Positions 1-11,240 of a stretch of DNA of 64,000 bases are shown here, one piece after another. Numbering within the stretch: the first letter of the stretch is position 1; each line of letters starts with the position of its first letter. The notes below the pieces were generated by a model, which saw only the letters and a list, made by a program, of their open reading frames with translations, did not search any database and was not told the DNA's origin. Source of the DNA: Fasciola hepatica (taxonomy: Eukaryota; Platyhelminthes; Trematoda; Plagiorchiida; Fasciolidae); NCBI GenBank assembly GCA_948099385.1, contig CANUEZ040000014.1:2170001-2234000 (forward strand). Direction: 5' to 3'. The position numbers were made by a program, and so were the translations under genes.

Positions 1-1950
1 AGCTTTTCGTTACGGTAAAGCCGCTGCAACTGGCTCGTTCACTTGTCCTGCAAAAGTCTAGTCACTCAAATGCCAGCTCCGTTTTAAAGACAGAAATATA
101 GGGGAATGAGAAGCGTCGGGGTCTGGGCGAAAGAACAATGGAAAAATAAAGCGAACCTGGAAGGAAAAGAAAGGAAGTAGGTATAAAAACTGCTCTACTC
201 AACGGCCTGATTATCATCCGTTTTCACTAGACTTTGTCAAAGAATTATCTGGCACATTTTAATCTGAAACCCATTCATACGTATTGTGAGAACCTTCTCT
301 TGGCGGTAAATATAAATAAATAAATGAATAAATATATAGCTGCCTGCAGCTCCAAAAGCCAGTTAGCACGTATCTATTGCCCAGCTTTCTGTATTTTCTC
401 AGTTGAATTGATTCATACCTATAAGGTAAACCCAGGTATGGGTTTCGCAAACCACCAGTGGACTCATAGCTTTTGCACACTATTGTCACTATCTGTGCTC
501 AGTTCAACTAAACTTATTTTGTGCTGCTTTGTAATCTGTAGGGCACGAGTAGGTTTACTTCGTCGATTGTTGAGGCGTGACAATTCTGCTAGCTGCTGCT
601 GTTCACATCTGTTCACCAGCCCGCTTTCCTTGTTCTGTACTTCACTCGCAAGTATCTAGGCTATCTTCCCACCTCCAATCTCCCCTTTTTCTGAGTGTCG
701 GTCGCATTCTCACGGCCAGCGATGAACCCAGTGGTACTTACACATACCCTGAGTTCTCGAACCTGGCCAATTTCTTGCCACCTCACTTCTGGAACTCTCA
801 CCTATTTTTAGTTTTCCTCCACCAACTTTGCTCCCTTAAACACCAGTTCATCTATGCTTATTACCAAATATCCAACGGAGCTAGTCGATTCTCCCGGGCT
901 TATTGTTACTATGGTCAGCTCGAAGAGAATCTGACCGGTCAGGAAGATTTTGCTGCGCCTAGCCGTACGGCTTCCAGTCACTACGCTATGCTCTCTCTCA
1001 ATAACGAACTTCCAGGGTGGCGCGTACAGCACGATTGACGGCCTCCTACTACACAAGGGGTCTCGTGAATCCAAGATGCATTGAACGGGTAACTCACCAC
1101 AATATTAGTCCCCGAAACATCTGATTTAGTTGCGTTCAGAACAGAAGTGCTGAAAATTCTGAACTGATTCAAACATCCGGGACCAGAACCGACCTAGACA
1201 ACTACACTTTTCATTCCACTTATCCTCTCCATGTAACCAATACCTGCTAGCCGGATCAGTCAGATGTAGACCTTGATTGAACTCCTCGACCCACTTCAAA
1301 TCAGCCAGTATTCAAGCCCCGTAGACTGATCAGTGGTGTGATAGGAGCTTATGGCCCAAATTTACCAAATTCTACCAGCCACTTTTGCTTTATTTATCAC
1401 AAACGGATACCCAAATTTTGCAGCCTGCCCCATCTACCGACCTTGACCCAGTTTCATAAAAGGACACAAATAAGCTAACGATCGTTCTAGTCCCCATCCG
1501 TTAGCCGCGGCTGGAACGTTTTCGTCGGATTGTACCATACCAAAGCTGATTCACTCTAGACAGAAGCTGGCCCGTCTGTCCACAGGGTGAACACTGCGAA
1601 CAAACCGTCACCAATCGAGGTTCCTAAGGACACAAGCTCTAGCATGTGGTCTGATTCGTCACTCTTGGGCCGAGAGTTGATGAAGCATGGGACTCAGCTT
1701 CCACTGTCAAGTGTTTTCGCCGATGGAAACCTACGGTCCTAAACCTGAAATTCGACAACCCGCTCTCTCACTACTAAAGGCTTCATAGTCTAGTTTACTA
1801 GGCATAAACCTCCTTGTTAAGCCAGGCCAGAATCCTTTGGATCCGAAATCTTTTCAACGTTTCGTTTGCACCTGATGAAATCTATCGGGATATCAATTGT
1901 TCAACGTAGCTTTTCTGCCTTCTCTTTCCAATTTTTTACCTAGAAATATT
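1..1950. other. No supported gene
   Basis: Short open frames occur on both strands, the longest about 150 codons at 577-1038 (+) and 88 codons at 808-1074 (-). None has a recognisable motif, a plausible start context or paired splice sites. The part from about 1200 to 1950 may be the decayed continuation of the Ty3/gypsy fragment that lies to the right on the minus strand, but I could not align a domain there with confidence. Confidence 0.5.
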
Positions 1951-1954
1951 GTCT

Positions 1955-3490
1955 TAAAATCAACTATTTTGTCACTGCTTTTTTCGACTTCTCCAGCAGC
2001 GACCGGGATCCGGTGATATGCTGGCACCAAATCGACCTGGTAACACACGGTCGTGCCTTGAAGAGATGCCATGACATTGCTTAAGTAGGGTACTTTGAAG
2101 CTAATTTACCGGGTACCCGAGTCAATTGCGCGATAGTTGCCACATGTTCTCCCGGCAGTGCCATCTTCTCCAAGAAACATTTGTGGAGGCGAGGCCCATG
2201 GACTGTGAAAAGGACGAAAAATACCCTTATAATGTAAAGTGTCAAACTCTCGGTTGGCCAAAGCTAGTTTGTCCGGCGCCAGTGGACCAATTCGTACAGT
2301 GTTCGGGGTCCGTTAGTGACAGTGTGGCGTGTCACACGATTGGTCTCTTTATCTTTGTCTCCAAATGGTCTAGTCAGAATGGTGAATTTAATGAATGAAG
2401 ACCGGAATTCATGAGGAGTGTTAAAAGACAAACCCTTGACTCATTGTGCATCTGTCCGAGCTGCGAGACCCTCAGTTTTATTGTCCCACAGAATATCGGT
2501 AAGCTGCAGCCTGCGTGAATCAACAAACAATCCATGTTGCTGCAGGAAGTTGATTCCCAGTAGGCCTGTGGGAACTACCGCGAGAATGAAAGGCCAAAGA
2601 TACTGTCATGTTTCCAGGCTTACCGCAAGCCGTCTCGTGCTGTAAGTAAGAACAAAGGAACCATTCGCCGCGAACAACAAGAGCAAAGAAGCTAGTGGTT
2701 TGTCTTCACCAACCAGCAAGACAAAAACTTGTGCCTCAGTATCAACTAGGAACATAGCTTCAGTGCACTTATCATGCGAGTAAAACAAACGGCCTACCCG
2801 TGACTGACTGCCGGCGAGTGCGGCAGCTTTTACTCTCCGGCAATGGTTTCTCCCGTCAAGTATGAACAAGGCTGTCTGTCCCCACAGGTGGCTGGTACGA
2901 AAACGTGGTGGAGCCAACGAAGCCGCTGGCGGGATGGTCTGGTTTGGGAGAGGCTGGTGAGGTGTGTTTACGGTTGACGTGTGCATTGGAAGGCACCCTT
3001 CGGTGCTGTTGTTTGTGTGCTACTGCTAGGGGTTGTTACTTGTCCTCTGTCATTGAGCGATGGTCGACTTTGGATGGATCGAGGGTGCCGATGCCTCTCT
3101 GGAGACATCCAGAATAAAAACACAAGAGTTGCTCGGTGTCTTGGATAAGAGGGGGCAAGCCCCAGTGCCATCAAGGGGGACGACCTTGTCAGACACGGCA
3201 GCTGCTCGTTCGAAGAACTTGTCCTCGAGGGGAGCAGGTAAGGCGGTCTGAAAATGGAAGGGTGAGGAGCCCAACCACAATACTTTAGCTATCCCCGGAT
3301 CCATATCTGCAGGCCCTGCCAGAGACCGGAGGTGAGCTAGGTGGCAGCTGAGTTCTGTGTGCCCCATGGGGTCTCGGGCAAGCAGCTGATAATAAGCTTT
3401 CCTCAAGAGAAGGTGGAAAGGCTGCAGTATCGCCTCCTTAGGCCGATCGTCCGGCTGCTCTTGGGCGGGATTTAGAACCAAATCCATCAA
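1955..3490 (-). mobile_element. Ty3/gypsy LTR retrotransposon fragment (gag end, protease, start of RT)
   Basis: Read on the minus strand, 3490-3050 resembles the C-terminal part of a flatworm gypsy gag. In the same frame, 2986-2606 gives a retropepsin-like stretch: a linker rich in basic residues, then the LFY..DKCTEAMFLVDTEAQ region, and further on a GINFLQQHGLLVD motif typical of the C-terminal half of gypsy proteases. The catalytic triad reads D-T-E instead of D-T/S-G, so the protease is dead. Remnants of the RT N-terminus (PWASPLH, then an FSK.DL.RAYHQI-like block followed by KKAV) follow in shifting frames at about 2200-1960. Stops separate gag and protease, and no LTRs were seen. Gypsy assignment is inferred from motif order. 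Confidence 0.7.
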
Positions 3491-3859
3491 TGAGGCAATA
3501 ACACCACTCGGGACTGCCTCAAAAACACAGGAAACCCGTTGGATTTGGCCAATAATCCTGCGTGCATTAAATTATAGCTCCACCCTTGCTATCCCTAAAA
3601 TCTCCGCTGACCTGGCCGCTCTTGATGAACGGTGCTCAACCTGGGCGATTACACTCTCCGCCGATAGGTGTATTTTTCTTACCTACAAATACCAGGTCCC
3701 TTCAGGTTCTTTATGCATCCGAGGTTCACTCATCGACAGCCAGCCCCTGGCAGGAGATCTCGGCTTAATTTATCCTTGCTCTTTCAACTTCTCCGAACAT
3801 GCTGTCTTTCAAACGGCGAAGGCTGAAAGTGTCTTGGCCCCCTGTTTGGATCCTTTCAG

Positions 3860-4515
3860 CCTAGATTGAGCATTCGTTACGTGCACAAAGTACATGCCAG
3901 GCCCCTTCTCGAATATTGCCCCTTAATCTTCTCTAGCATGCGAAAACCCGACAGGACCATTACTGAACATATTCAGAGAAGATTCACAAAGCGGCTTATC
4001 ATTTGGTCGTCAAACTACAGGGAACGATGTTTATCTGTCAAAGTCGAACCATTGCGGCCTCGTCACATCAAGCTCAACCTGGGACTTTTGCATAAAATAC
4101 GGACTTAGCAATCTTATCCCTCCAAAAAGTCGTGCTTCTCCCCGGATATTGGATATTCACCCCGTAATAGACCACATACTGTCACTACATCCTCCGCGGG
4201 GACTGTTCTACGCTCTAAGTTGTTCCTTCTCACGAACTCCAGAACCCGGAATGAGCTTCCTTTGCACATCTTATATTCTCAGCCAACGTATGCATTCGTG
4301 CATGCTAAAAATAAATTCCTCTCTTTCCCAATTGTTTTGAGCCTACTCAACGTTCACATAACTGAAGGTCAAGCTTACGAGAAAGGCCTCGAATTAAATG
4401 CGATTACTCTGTACTCTCTCTTTGCCCTACCTTCCAAGATGATTTCACTGCTTTTGAACTCTGAATGCTCTGTAAGACCATTTTTCCGTAGACTTCGCCA
4501 TCTGCACATTTAAAA
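3860..4515 (+). mobile_element. CR1-like non-LTR retrotransposon 3' fragment (RT C-terminus)
   Basis: The frame from 3866 carries the block that follows the RT thumb in CR1/Jockey elements: a YV..RPLLEYC motif, an IQRRFTKRL motif (residues about 31-45 of the open frame) and a conserved basic-leucine stretch. After a frame change near 4105, the terminal block R-N-E-L-P-L (a decayed WN-LP) appears at about 4230-4260. No palm motifs are present, so it is either 5'-truncated or decayed beyond recognition. It resembles the 10.2-11.2 kb fragment and may belong to the same family. Confidence 0.65.
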
Positions 4516-4519
4516 TACG

Positions 4520-6640
4520 TCTGCATCTACTAATCGTTTTTCCATACCGACTTACCGAATCCTGCCAGTTTCACTTTGAAATAAGTCCTTCCAAATGCGC
4601 TCACATTTTTAGAGGGGCCACCGTAATACTCCCCACAGTTTGTCAACGTGCCTCATCCGCTCCCCATTTGTTACCTTTATTTAGTTATATCACGTCTGAA
4701 TCCCTGGAACCAACTTCAAAGGCGCCATAGGATCGGCATCAGTAACGACGTCCTGACCCGTTATATATACATATATATTTAATATATGTATATGTATATG
4801 TATAATTATCAACATATATAAACTCATTACTGTCCACTGACGCTAATTCCAAGGGTGCAGGGCGCTGTCAGATCCCCGCTATGGCCGGAGCACACCGGGC
4901 TTGCAGGCCGTCTGAAACGGTGTGCGAGCGCAATTTGGCTGGCGGCTCACACCCCCTGTGCTTACTTCACGGAGTGTTTTTCAGGTTGGGTGTCCAGCGC
5001 ACGGCCAGCCCCACCCACCAGCATTGGCTGCGGATTGCACGCTCCAGCTCTCCTTTCTCCACCGCATTCAGCACTGTCCTTTGCGGACCGCATGCTCCTA
5101 CCATTCTTCTGCCAAGGTTTGCTTATCTATCGTTCTCGCCAGCATCCTTATCACTTCCCTTCCGTGTCGTTCTACCTCTGTATGCACACCTATCCATTCT
5201 GTTGTTGTTTCTATCGTTTTTCACAATGGCAACCCTCACTGCATGATGCCACTCTCGCCCTGTCCACTTTACTCGGCCCAGGCCCGAAATATGTTCCTTC
5301 CACCCACTTTACCCCTGTCGGCTCCTAATCAACGTTCACTCGGTACCTCCTTATACTTATAAAGCTCATTGATCGCATAACCAACTTGCCACCATTCTGC
5401 GATATCGTTTTTTCACTTATACATCTCACCATTACGCACCGGACACGTCCGTCACCATGACCAATCATATAAAAAATCACCGTTCCAACCCTTGCGTTAT
5501 TTTGCGACCAAATTTATTATCCTTTCACCACCTCCATGTTTCCCATGTTTGACTCCGTAATTCTTCCGTGGATCTTCATCTAAGGCGGTGTACCGATTAG
5601 CAACTTCTGGTTCAATCCATTTGTGTAATTACCCGCAAGCATTCAACTCTCCAGTTCCATTCTTCCAACTCCGACGCACAATATTTCTCGCGCATTTTTG
5701 TTCAATCACAGGCATTCCCGTCCGGGTACTTTTTTTCTTCTCGGTCCTCATCCTGTGTCAACTGCGGTGAAACGATCTGATTGATTATCTCTTACTTGTT
5801 TTTTAGGTCAACAATCTCGTCTGCTTCGTACACTGCTCGCCACAGGCATCTTCAGCGTGCCTCTTGTGCTGAGCTGATTTTCTGCATTCCACCTAGTGAA
5901 GAGTCATCGCGACGTCGTCATTCTCACCTACAGATTTAAACCATTTGGTCTGCCATTACCTTGTATTTCTGATCCTCCACTTCTCTATTTCTGTCCTGTT
6001 ATTTGCTATTACAACTGACGCGTCTTTGCAACACAGCCCTTCTAGACTCCAAGTTACCCTCCCCCGTAGATCTTTTACACCTCTCCACCCACCCCGTACT
6101 TCCTTTCGCTCCGCGTTCTCCAGCCACTCTCACGGCCATCTTCTTGTTGCATAATGTACATCCATTTATTACCGTTTCACTCATTTTTGACAGCCACCAC
6201 ACCCTCAAAAGACTGTTAGATTCACTCTTACCCGTGTTCGTCGATCCTTTCCCTCACATTCCCTTTCTTATCGACTTCTGCCTACAACCATCAATTCTGT
6301 GATTTCAAAGTCGTCTCTCTTGTACTGTTGATCCCCATGTTCAACTGTCATAAACAAATCCATCAGGGTTTACCTAATTTCATGATATACCATTTGACCC
6401 AACCCCACCTGTCTCTTCCAAGGACTGCCACTTCTGTGTTCCGTCACTTCAATGATATTTGCTCCTGCTCTGATATCAATATATATGTGTATATATTGAT
6501 AGTAAGTAGTATGTGAACGTGTGGACAAAATTTCCCCGGAAGCACATGACCGGTTTTGCGGTTGTTGCCGCTCATCAGGTATGCGTACCCGGTACTCCTC
6601 TGCCCACTCGTCTTCGTACTTGCACACTCCGATGTTATAT
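4520..6640. other. No supported gene; AT-rich patch and pyrimidine-rich plus strand
   Basis: An AT-rich, partly palindromic patch lies at 4759-4830. At 4855-5360 three overlapping plus frames of 121-157 codons stay open in a locally GC-rich stretch. They have no domain I recognise, and three open frames at once suggests composition rather than coding. From about 5050 to beyond 7300 the plus strand is strongly pyrimidine-biased, like the Jockey-like elements further right, but I could not place EN or RT motifs. Confidence 0.5.
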
Positions 6641-6641
6641 G

Positions 6642-6780
6642 TTCACTAGAATCTAATTTGAATCGTCTGGAGTGTGAATGGATACTCTTCATTAAAGAGC
6701 CCACAAATGAATCATTTGTGGGCTCTTTATTGAAGAGTATCCATTCACACTCCAGATGATTCAAATTAGATTCCGGTGAA
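6642..6780. repeat. Near-perfect inverted repeat (palindrome), 62-bp arms with 1-bp spacer
   Basis: The left arm 6649-6710 and right arm 6712-6773 are reverse complements with two mismatches over 62 bp, separated by a single A at 6711. After a 2-bp bulge on each side, another 5 bp (TTCAC at 6642-6646 and GTGAA at 6776-6780) also pair. TA/TG dinucleotide tracts flank it on both sides (about 6480-6500 and 6781-6800). A transcript would form a long hairpin. It may be a fold-back element, a MITE-like relic or a small-RNA precursor; no protein function is supported. Confidence 0.9.
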
Positions 6781-6784
6781 TATA

Positions 6785-7720
6785 TATATATATGTGTATA
6801 TATCTACATATCTTCTCTGCCCCCTCCCGTTCTTCGCCGGCCAGTTCTCTTGCCACCATGCCGCCACCCTTCATGATATGCTTTCGTTATATCTGTATCT
6901 GTGCCTCATATCTACCTTATCTCGGTCCTTCAGTGGCATTGCTGCAACCTGACCCACTTCTTAGGTTTTGCATTTCCAGCTACCTGTTTTCAAATTGACA
7001 CCGTCCGTTTGTTGCAGTAACGCATAGCTCATGGCTACATAGTCCTCAACCACACAACTCAAGTTTTTTCATCCTTTCTGTTCTTCTTTTTCCTATTCCC
7101 ATCGTTTCTCATAACGATAGTTTCTCATGCCGACTTTCAGTCTTCTTCATGTAAAACTCTCAGATTCGATTCTCTCCCACTTGGCTCAGCCAGCTGCCCC
7201 ATCTGACCCTGACTTTCAAATTTGCCAGCTGCATATTTCAATCCATCTCTGGTTTCATTTAAACTCGCTCCATCACTCCTTCATGTATGTACATTTATCT
7301 CCCCCTCACCTCCAGTGTATTTCTTCCTACTCCTCCGTTGTCTTGCGTATTTCTAAGTTTTTCATGAATTTTGTCTGTCGGTTTCATCGCTAGTAAAAAT
7401 GTTGACCATGCATAAAGCATGTATCGGGTGTCTCCAAAATAAACTGTTATTAATAATATTAATGCTGCAAATCATACCTCAGTCTCGTGTGGGATAAACG
7501 CCTTCGGAGTGAAAGCAGCCGCAGCTAAAGTGATGTGTGTGTGTCAGGTTGCACCTTGTCCTCATGCAAGGCTGGGTTGTGATAATGTCTTGAAAAATAC
7601 ATATATACAACAACAAAACGAGGACGTGAAACGGCAAAAAATCACAGGTTCACTGAGCGGGGGAATAATACAAGGAGGTTCTGGAGGTTTCCAACTCAGC
7701 AATATAGAAAACTTTCGAGA
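6785..7720. other. No supported gene
   Basis: This stretch is pyrimidine-rich on the plus strand with short open frames only, for example 88 codons at 7127-7393. The 79-codon frame at 7509-7748 runs into the dispersed repeat that begins near 7725 and shows no domain. Confidence 0.45.
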
Positions 7721-7724
7721 GCGG

Positions 7725-8160
7725 CTAGCGAACGTGTCTCCTATTTGACCTGGCTGAGAAATACCAATGTAGTCCTCTCCACTGAACAAAGGGAAAAGAG
7801 GTAAGTCGGTTGACAGATGCAGAGATGTAATCTATATATATTGGTACCGCAACAGTACCGATACGAGAAGCACGCCGAAAGCGTATAAACGCAAGGGCTG
7901 GACAGAAAGCAAAAAGCAAGCGCGTACAATCAGCGACGTACCGAAAGTGAAAGTGATTCAAAACGAGGTCAACGGGGACCTCGGAAAAGTCAGCCCAGTA
8001 AAGTGTACGCAACCGAACGAAACAGTGAGGTCAATGCCAGAGGTAAGAAAATATTGTAGGGAAAATAAATCCAAAATGACGTCCAGAAAACGGTCGTTTT
8101 CTGGGAACGATCGAGACCACTACAGACGCAGATGAGATCATCTCGTATACTCCGCTAGGT
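7725..8160 (-). repeat. Dispersed repeat R1, copy 1
   Basis: The reverse complement of this segment aligns along its length with 18560-18985. Shared landmarks include a conserved GACGTCATTTTGGAT-like block, a GAGGTCAA block, a GGTACCGCAACAG-like block and an AGGAGACA..TTC..TAG end. It adjoins the C-terminal end of a minus-strand reverse-transcriptase fragment, so it could be that element's 3' UTR. The second copy likewise sits beside an RT C-terminus, but there it lies upstream of it. Confidence 0.7.
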
Positions 8161-8870
8161 TTCCGGAAACAGCCCGGTGGCTTGTAGGCCACCTTCGTAT
8201 TCAGTCCTGCGAAGACCCTCGATGAGTTGAGTGGCAGCTCTCTCAACTCATTCCAGCTTGGCTTATTCGGCAGCCGTGCACGGATATGGGGTCGGAGCAC
8301 CATACTCCAATCGAGGTCTAACATTTGTGGTGTAAAACATCGAAAAGCATCATGAGATAGTTTTCTGAAGGAATGGCGGATTTCTCCGAGTATTCTCAAC
8401 GCTGAGTCACATGCCCTTTCTGTGTTACTTTTCTTTCCTAAGTTCTTCGAGAGTACTTCCCCGAGATCACGCTCTCAGGCTGCCGTGCTCAGCAGGGTGC
8501 CAGAGAGTGTGTTGTCCGAAGTTGACCGTATTCAACCTATACGCCTGTGTGCAGACATTGCCAAGTTTATCAGGAGGGCCCATGTATCGGACCAAGACGT
8601 CCACCTGTCGAGATCGTCCTCCAGAGATGGTTCGTCCGTGTCAGGGCGTAGTGCCTGCCACATGTTCTGATCTTCAGCAGAGAGGAGCACGGTGGGTTTG
8701 AGCATGTTGGAAGATCAATGATATAGATCAGGAGCAGCAGCGGCCCGAGTACTGGACCTTGGGTTGCACCAACGGAGGCCTGATCCCACGTGGACAGGAT
8801 CCCGGAAATTTTACCCTCAAGTTTTCACTCTCCTAGGAAATTCCCAATCCAAGGTAGTATCGGGTCAACT
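8160..8870 (-). mobile_element. CR1/Jockey-type RT fragment (palm to C-terminus)
   Basis: On the minus strand near 8775-8710 there is an RT motif-B/C entry: a G-A-T-Q-G-P-V-L-G-P-L-L core followed by L-I-Y-I-I-D-L-P. It is preceded by a W-I-G-N-F-L-G-like block, as expected between motifs A and B. At 8399-8150 a CR1-type thumb and connection region follows (ALRILGEIRHSF..., then an LRPHIR..L block). The catalytic Y/FADD was not found. The copy is strongly decayed and faces the plus-strand element to its right. Confidence 0.65.
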
Positions 8871-8879
8871 GTTCCCAAT

Positions 8880-11240
8880 AGCCTAAGCTTTCGGAAGAGT
8901 CGGATGAAATCCAAACTCTCCAAACTTCGACGACTTGCGCTCAAAACCCGGGAGCTACCGGTAGGTATCCAAATGGAATGGCTGTCAATGACAACCAAAT
9001 CACAAATTGAACTCGTGCTTACTCAGCAAGACTGTAAAGCTCTTTGCCACCCCAAGAAGACATAAATCCTGAGTAAGCTGATCAGAGCAAGAAACTCCCA
9101 ACACCGCAAGATTATACCCCTCCTCACTGTCAACAGCTCCCATCTGTACAAACCGGAAGAAATAGCTAAAGCTTTCAACACAGTTTTCGCTTCAACCCTA
9201 ACTCCCAATGCACCCACTCCTGGAGTACACTGGGCATGCTTACCCTGTGAGACTCTATCCACAGTCTAATTTCACCCCGATGATATTTTTCCACTTCTAG
9301 TCTCCATGGATCCATCTTACCGCCCAGGCCCGGACGACATTCCATCGGCTGCTTTTTCGAGGGGGGGGGTGTCCGAACACCCTATCCTTCTATCTAATTT
9401 ATTCAATTCATCTCTGAAATTTATCCTGTTCCCTACTCAATGGCAAACCTCTACAATTGCCCTCTTGCATAAAAAGGGCTCAGTCCATGTTCTCGAAAGC
9501 TATCTCCCTATCGATCATACACCGATTACCTCTCAACTCACGGAGAAGCTCATTAAAACAGGGCAATGACCCACCTTTTACCAAATAATATGCTCAATCT
9601 GGGCCAACATGGTTTCCTGAAAAACCGTTCGTGCTCTACTTTTCAAGGTAACTTCTTGAAATCCGTCACGGGAGCGGTTGACAGAGGCATGTCCATGATT
9701 ATTATCCTACTAGATATGAAGAAGGCTTTTGACCGAGTCTCACACGCTCGACTCTTCACAGGCCAGATCTTGTGACATTACGGACCAGTTACTCGGTTGT
9801 TTAGATTCTTATTTCTCTGATCATCATCAGGTGGCTCAAATGAATGGGTCCGTCTCCAAATCCAAACCTGTCACAAGTGGTGCCATATAGGGCAGCTTTT
9901 TGGGCCCACTAGTCTTCATATACATAAATGATGTTTTTGATGTAGTTTTCAATGACAGTCTCCACCCCTTCGAGTACGATGTCAAAATCTTGTAAACTCT
10001 TGATTTCAGAAGGTTTCTTTCAGTTACCGATGATATATTGCAAGATCTATCACCTCTCAGTTCTTGGCGAGCTAGTTCTATAATGAAATTTCCCGTGGAG
10101 TAAAGCAATATTCCTACCTTCATGTGCAATGTCCTCGCTGGTTTACTTAGTTTTGATGGCCACCAAATTTCCATCAGCCCGCTAGTATGAGACTGAGGTT
10201 TGCAGTATTCAGCAGCTCCTAATTTCTCGGAACACACGACCGCTCAAATTGCGAGGGCCACAAGACTTATAGGCCTGCCTAATAGGGCTTTTTGCCTTCC
10301 GGAAATCAAATGCAATACCTACAACACTCACGTTAGACCACTTTTGGAACACTGTTCCATAATCTAACTGAACAAGCACCAGTGGGATAGAGTAACCATT
10401 GGAAAAGTTCAACGGCTAATGACAAAAGAGTTCCCTGGCTTTTCAACTCAACTCAGTTACGGCCAACCCTGTGAACATCTGAAACTAGATCCGCCACGGC
10501 TTCGACACAAAAAGCCAGACCCCGTATTCGTCCATGGTGTTGTTATAAATCGAATCACCGTATCAGCACGACAGTTTAGAAAACTAAGGGATTCACAGTA
10601 TGTTTTGAGATTGAGAGATAATACAGTTACTGTTCCCATTTCTGGAGCTGCTCGTAAAGAAGCTCAGGAAATCCCGTTCCATGCATTATCATCCAAAACA
10701 CAAGCGAAGTTTTCCATTCGCATGAACTATCTATGACGGAATTCCGATTTGTTATGTTATTACTCTGAATCTCTGTCACAAACCGGACTCCCACCATTGC
10801 CTCGAGCGTGAGTCGCTCAGCTTGAACTTCGTTGTGACTGGGTTCGGTAATCCCAACTTCTGTATCCAGCCTTTTGCCATGATTCAGCTTCAGTTGATTT
10901 GTTGGTAAATTTGGAGTAACGGAGCCCGGGAGGAACACGATTGGGGTTTGATTATTGTAAAACTATTCATTCGTTGTATACGGTACCTAAGCTATCCGGA
11001 ATATACTTCGTTTTGAATTTTGTCAAAATTGGTTGCTACGCGTCGCTCGAACGTTCCATTGGTTGGACTTTACATTTGCTCTAACATCCAACTTTTTTCT
11101 GGTCGAGTATACGGCTTTATGGAACAACTTACCCCAAAATATGCTTTCCATAATTCCGTCGAAGGTGTTTAAGACCCACATAAGCAAATATCTCACTTTA
11201 CAAACCATAATCCAAGTTATAGATCCGTACATAAGTTGTC
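8880..11240 (+). mobile_element. CR1-like non-LTR element, decayed (linker, RT, C-terminus)
   Basis: A linker with KIIP.LTV and a Y.PEEIAKAFN.VFA block at about 9090-9200 leads into RT motifs. These are P-G-P-D-D-I-P-S near 9324, a decayed Y-x-P-I-D block near 9510, Q-H-G-F-L-K-N-R-S-C near 9605 and L-D-M-K-K-A-F-D-R-V near 9705-9735 (motif A). A VRPLLEHC-like block lies at about 10330 and a KVQRLMTKEFPGF block at about 10405-10440. The terminal LWNNLPQN..S..P...FK..ISKYL block is at 11110-11190. Many frameshifts and stops make it a pseudogene. The 5' end (EN) was not located. Confidence 0.75.

Noticed and set aside
808..1074. 88-codon minus-strand frame as a small gene
   Set aside because: It overlaps a longer frame on the other strand and has no motif or supporting context.
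1865..1895. CTGATGA sequences (here and near 15155, 31350, 54880 and 57880) as hammerhead ribozyme cores
   Set aside because: None is followed by a plausible stem II, GAAA and cleavage-site stem arrangement; the one at 57880 overlaps the SH3BP5 start codon.
4855..5362. Three overlapping open frames of 121-157 codons as a gene
   Set aside because: All three plus frames being open at once points to composition, and none has a motif, splice context or family resemblance.
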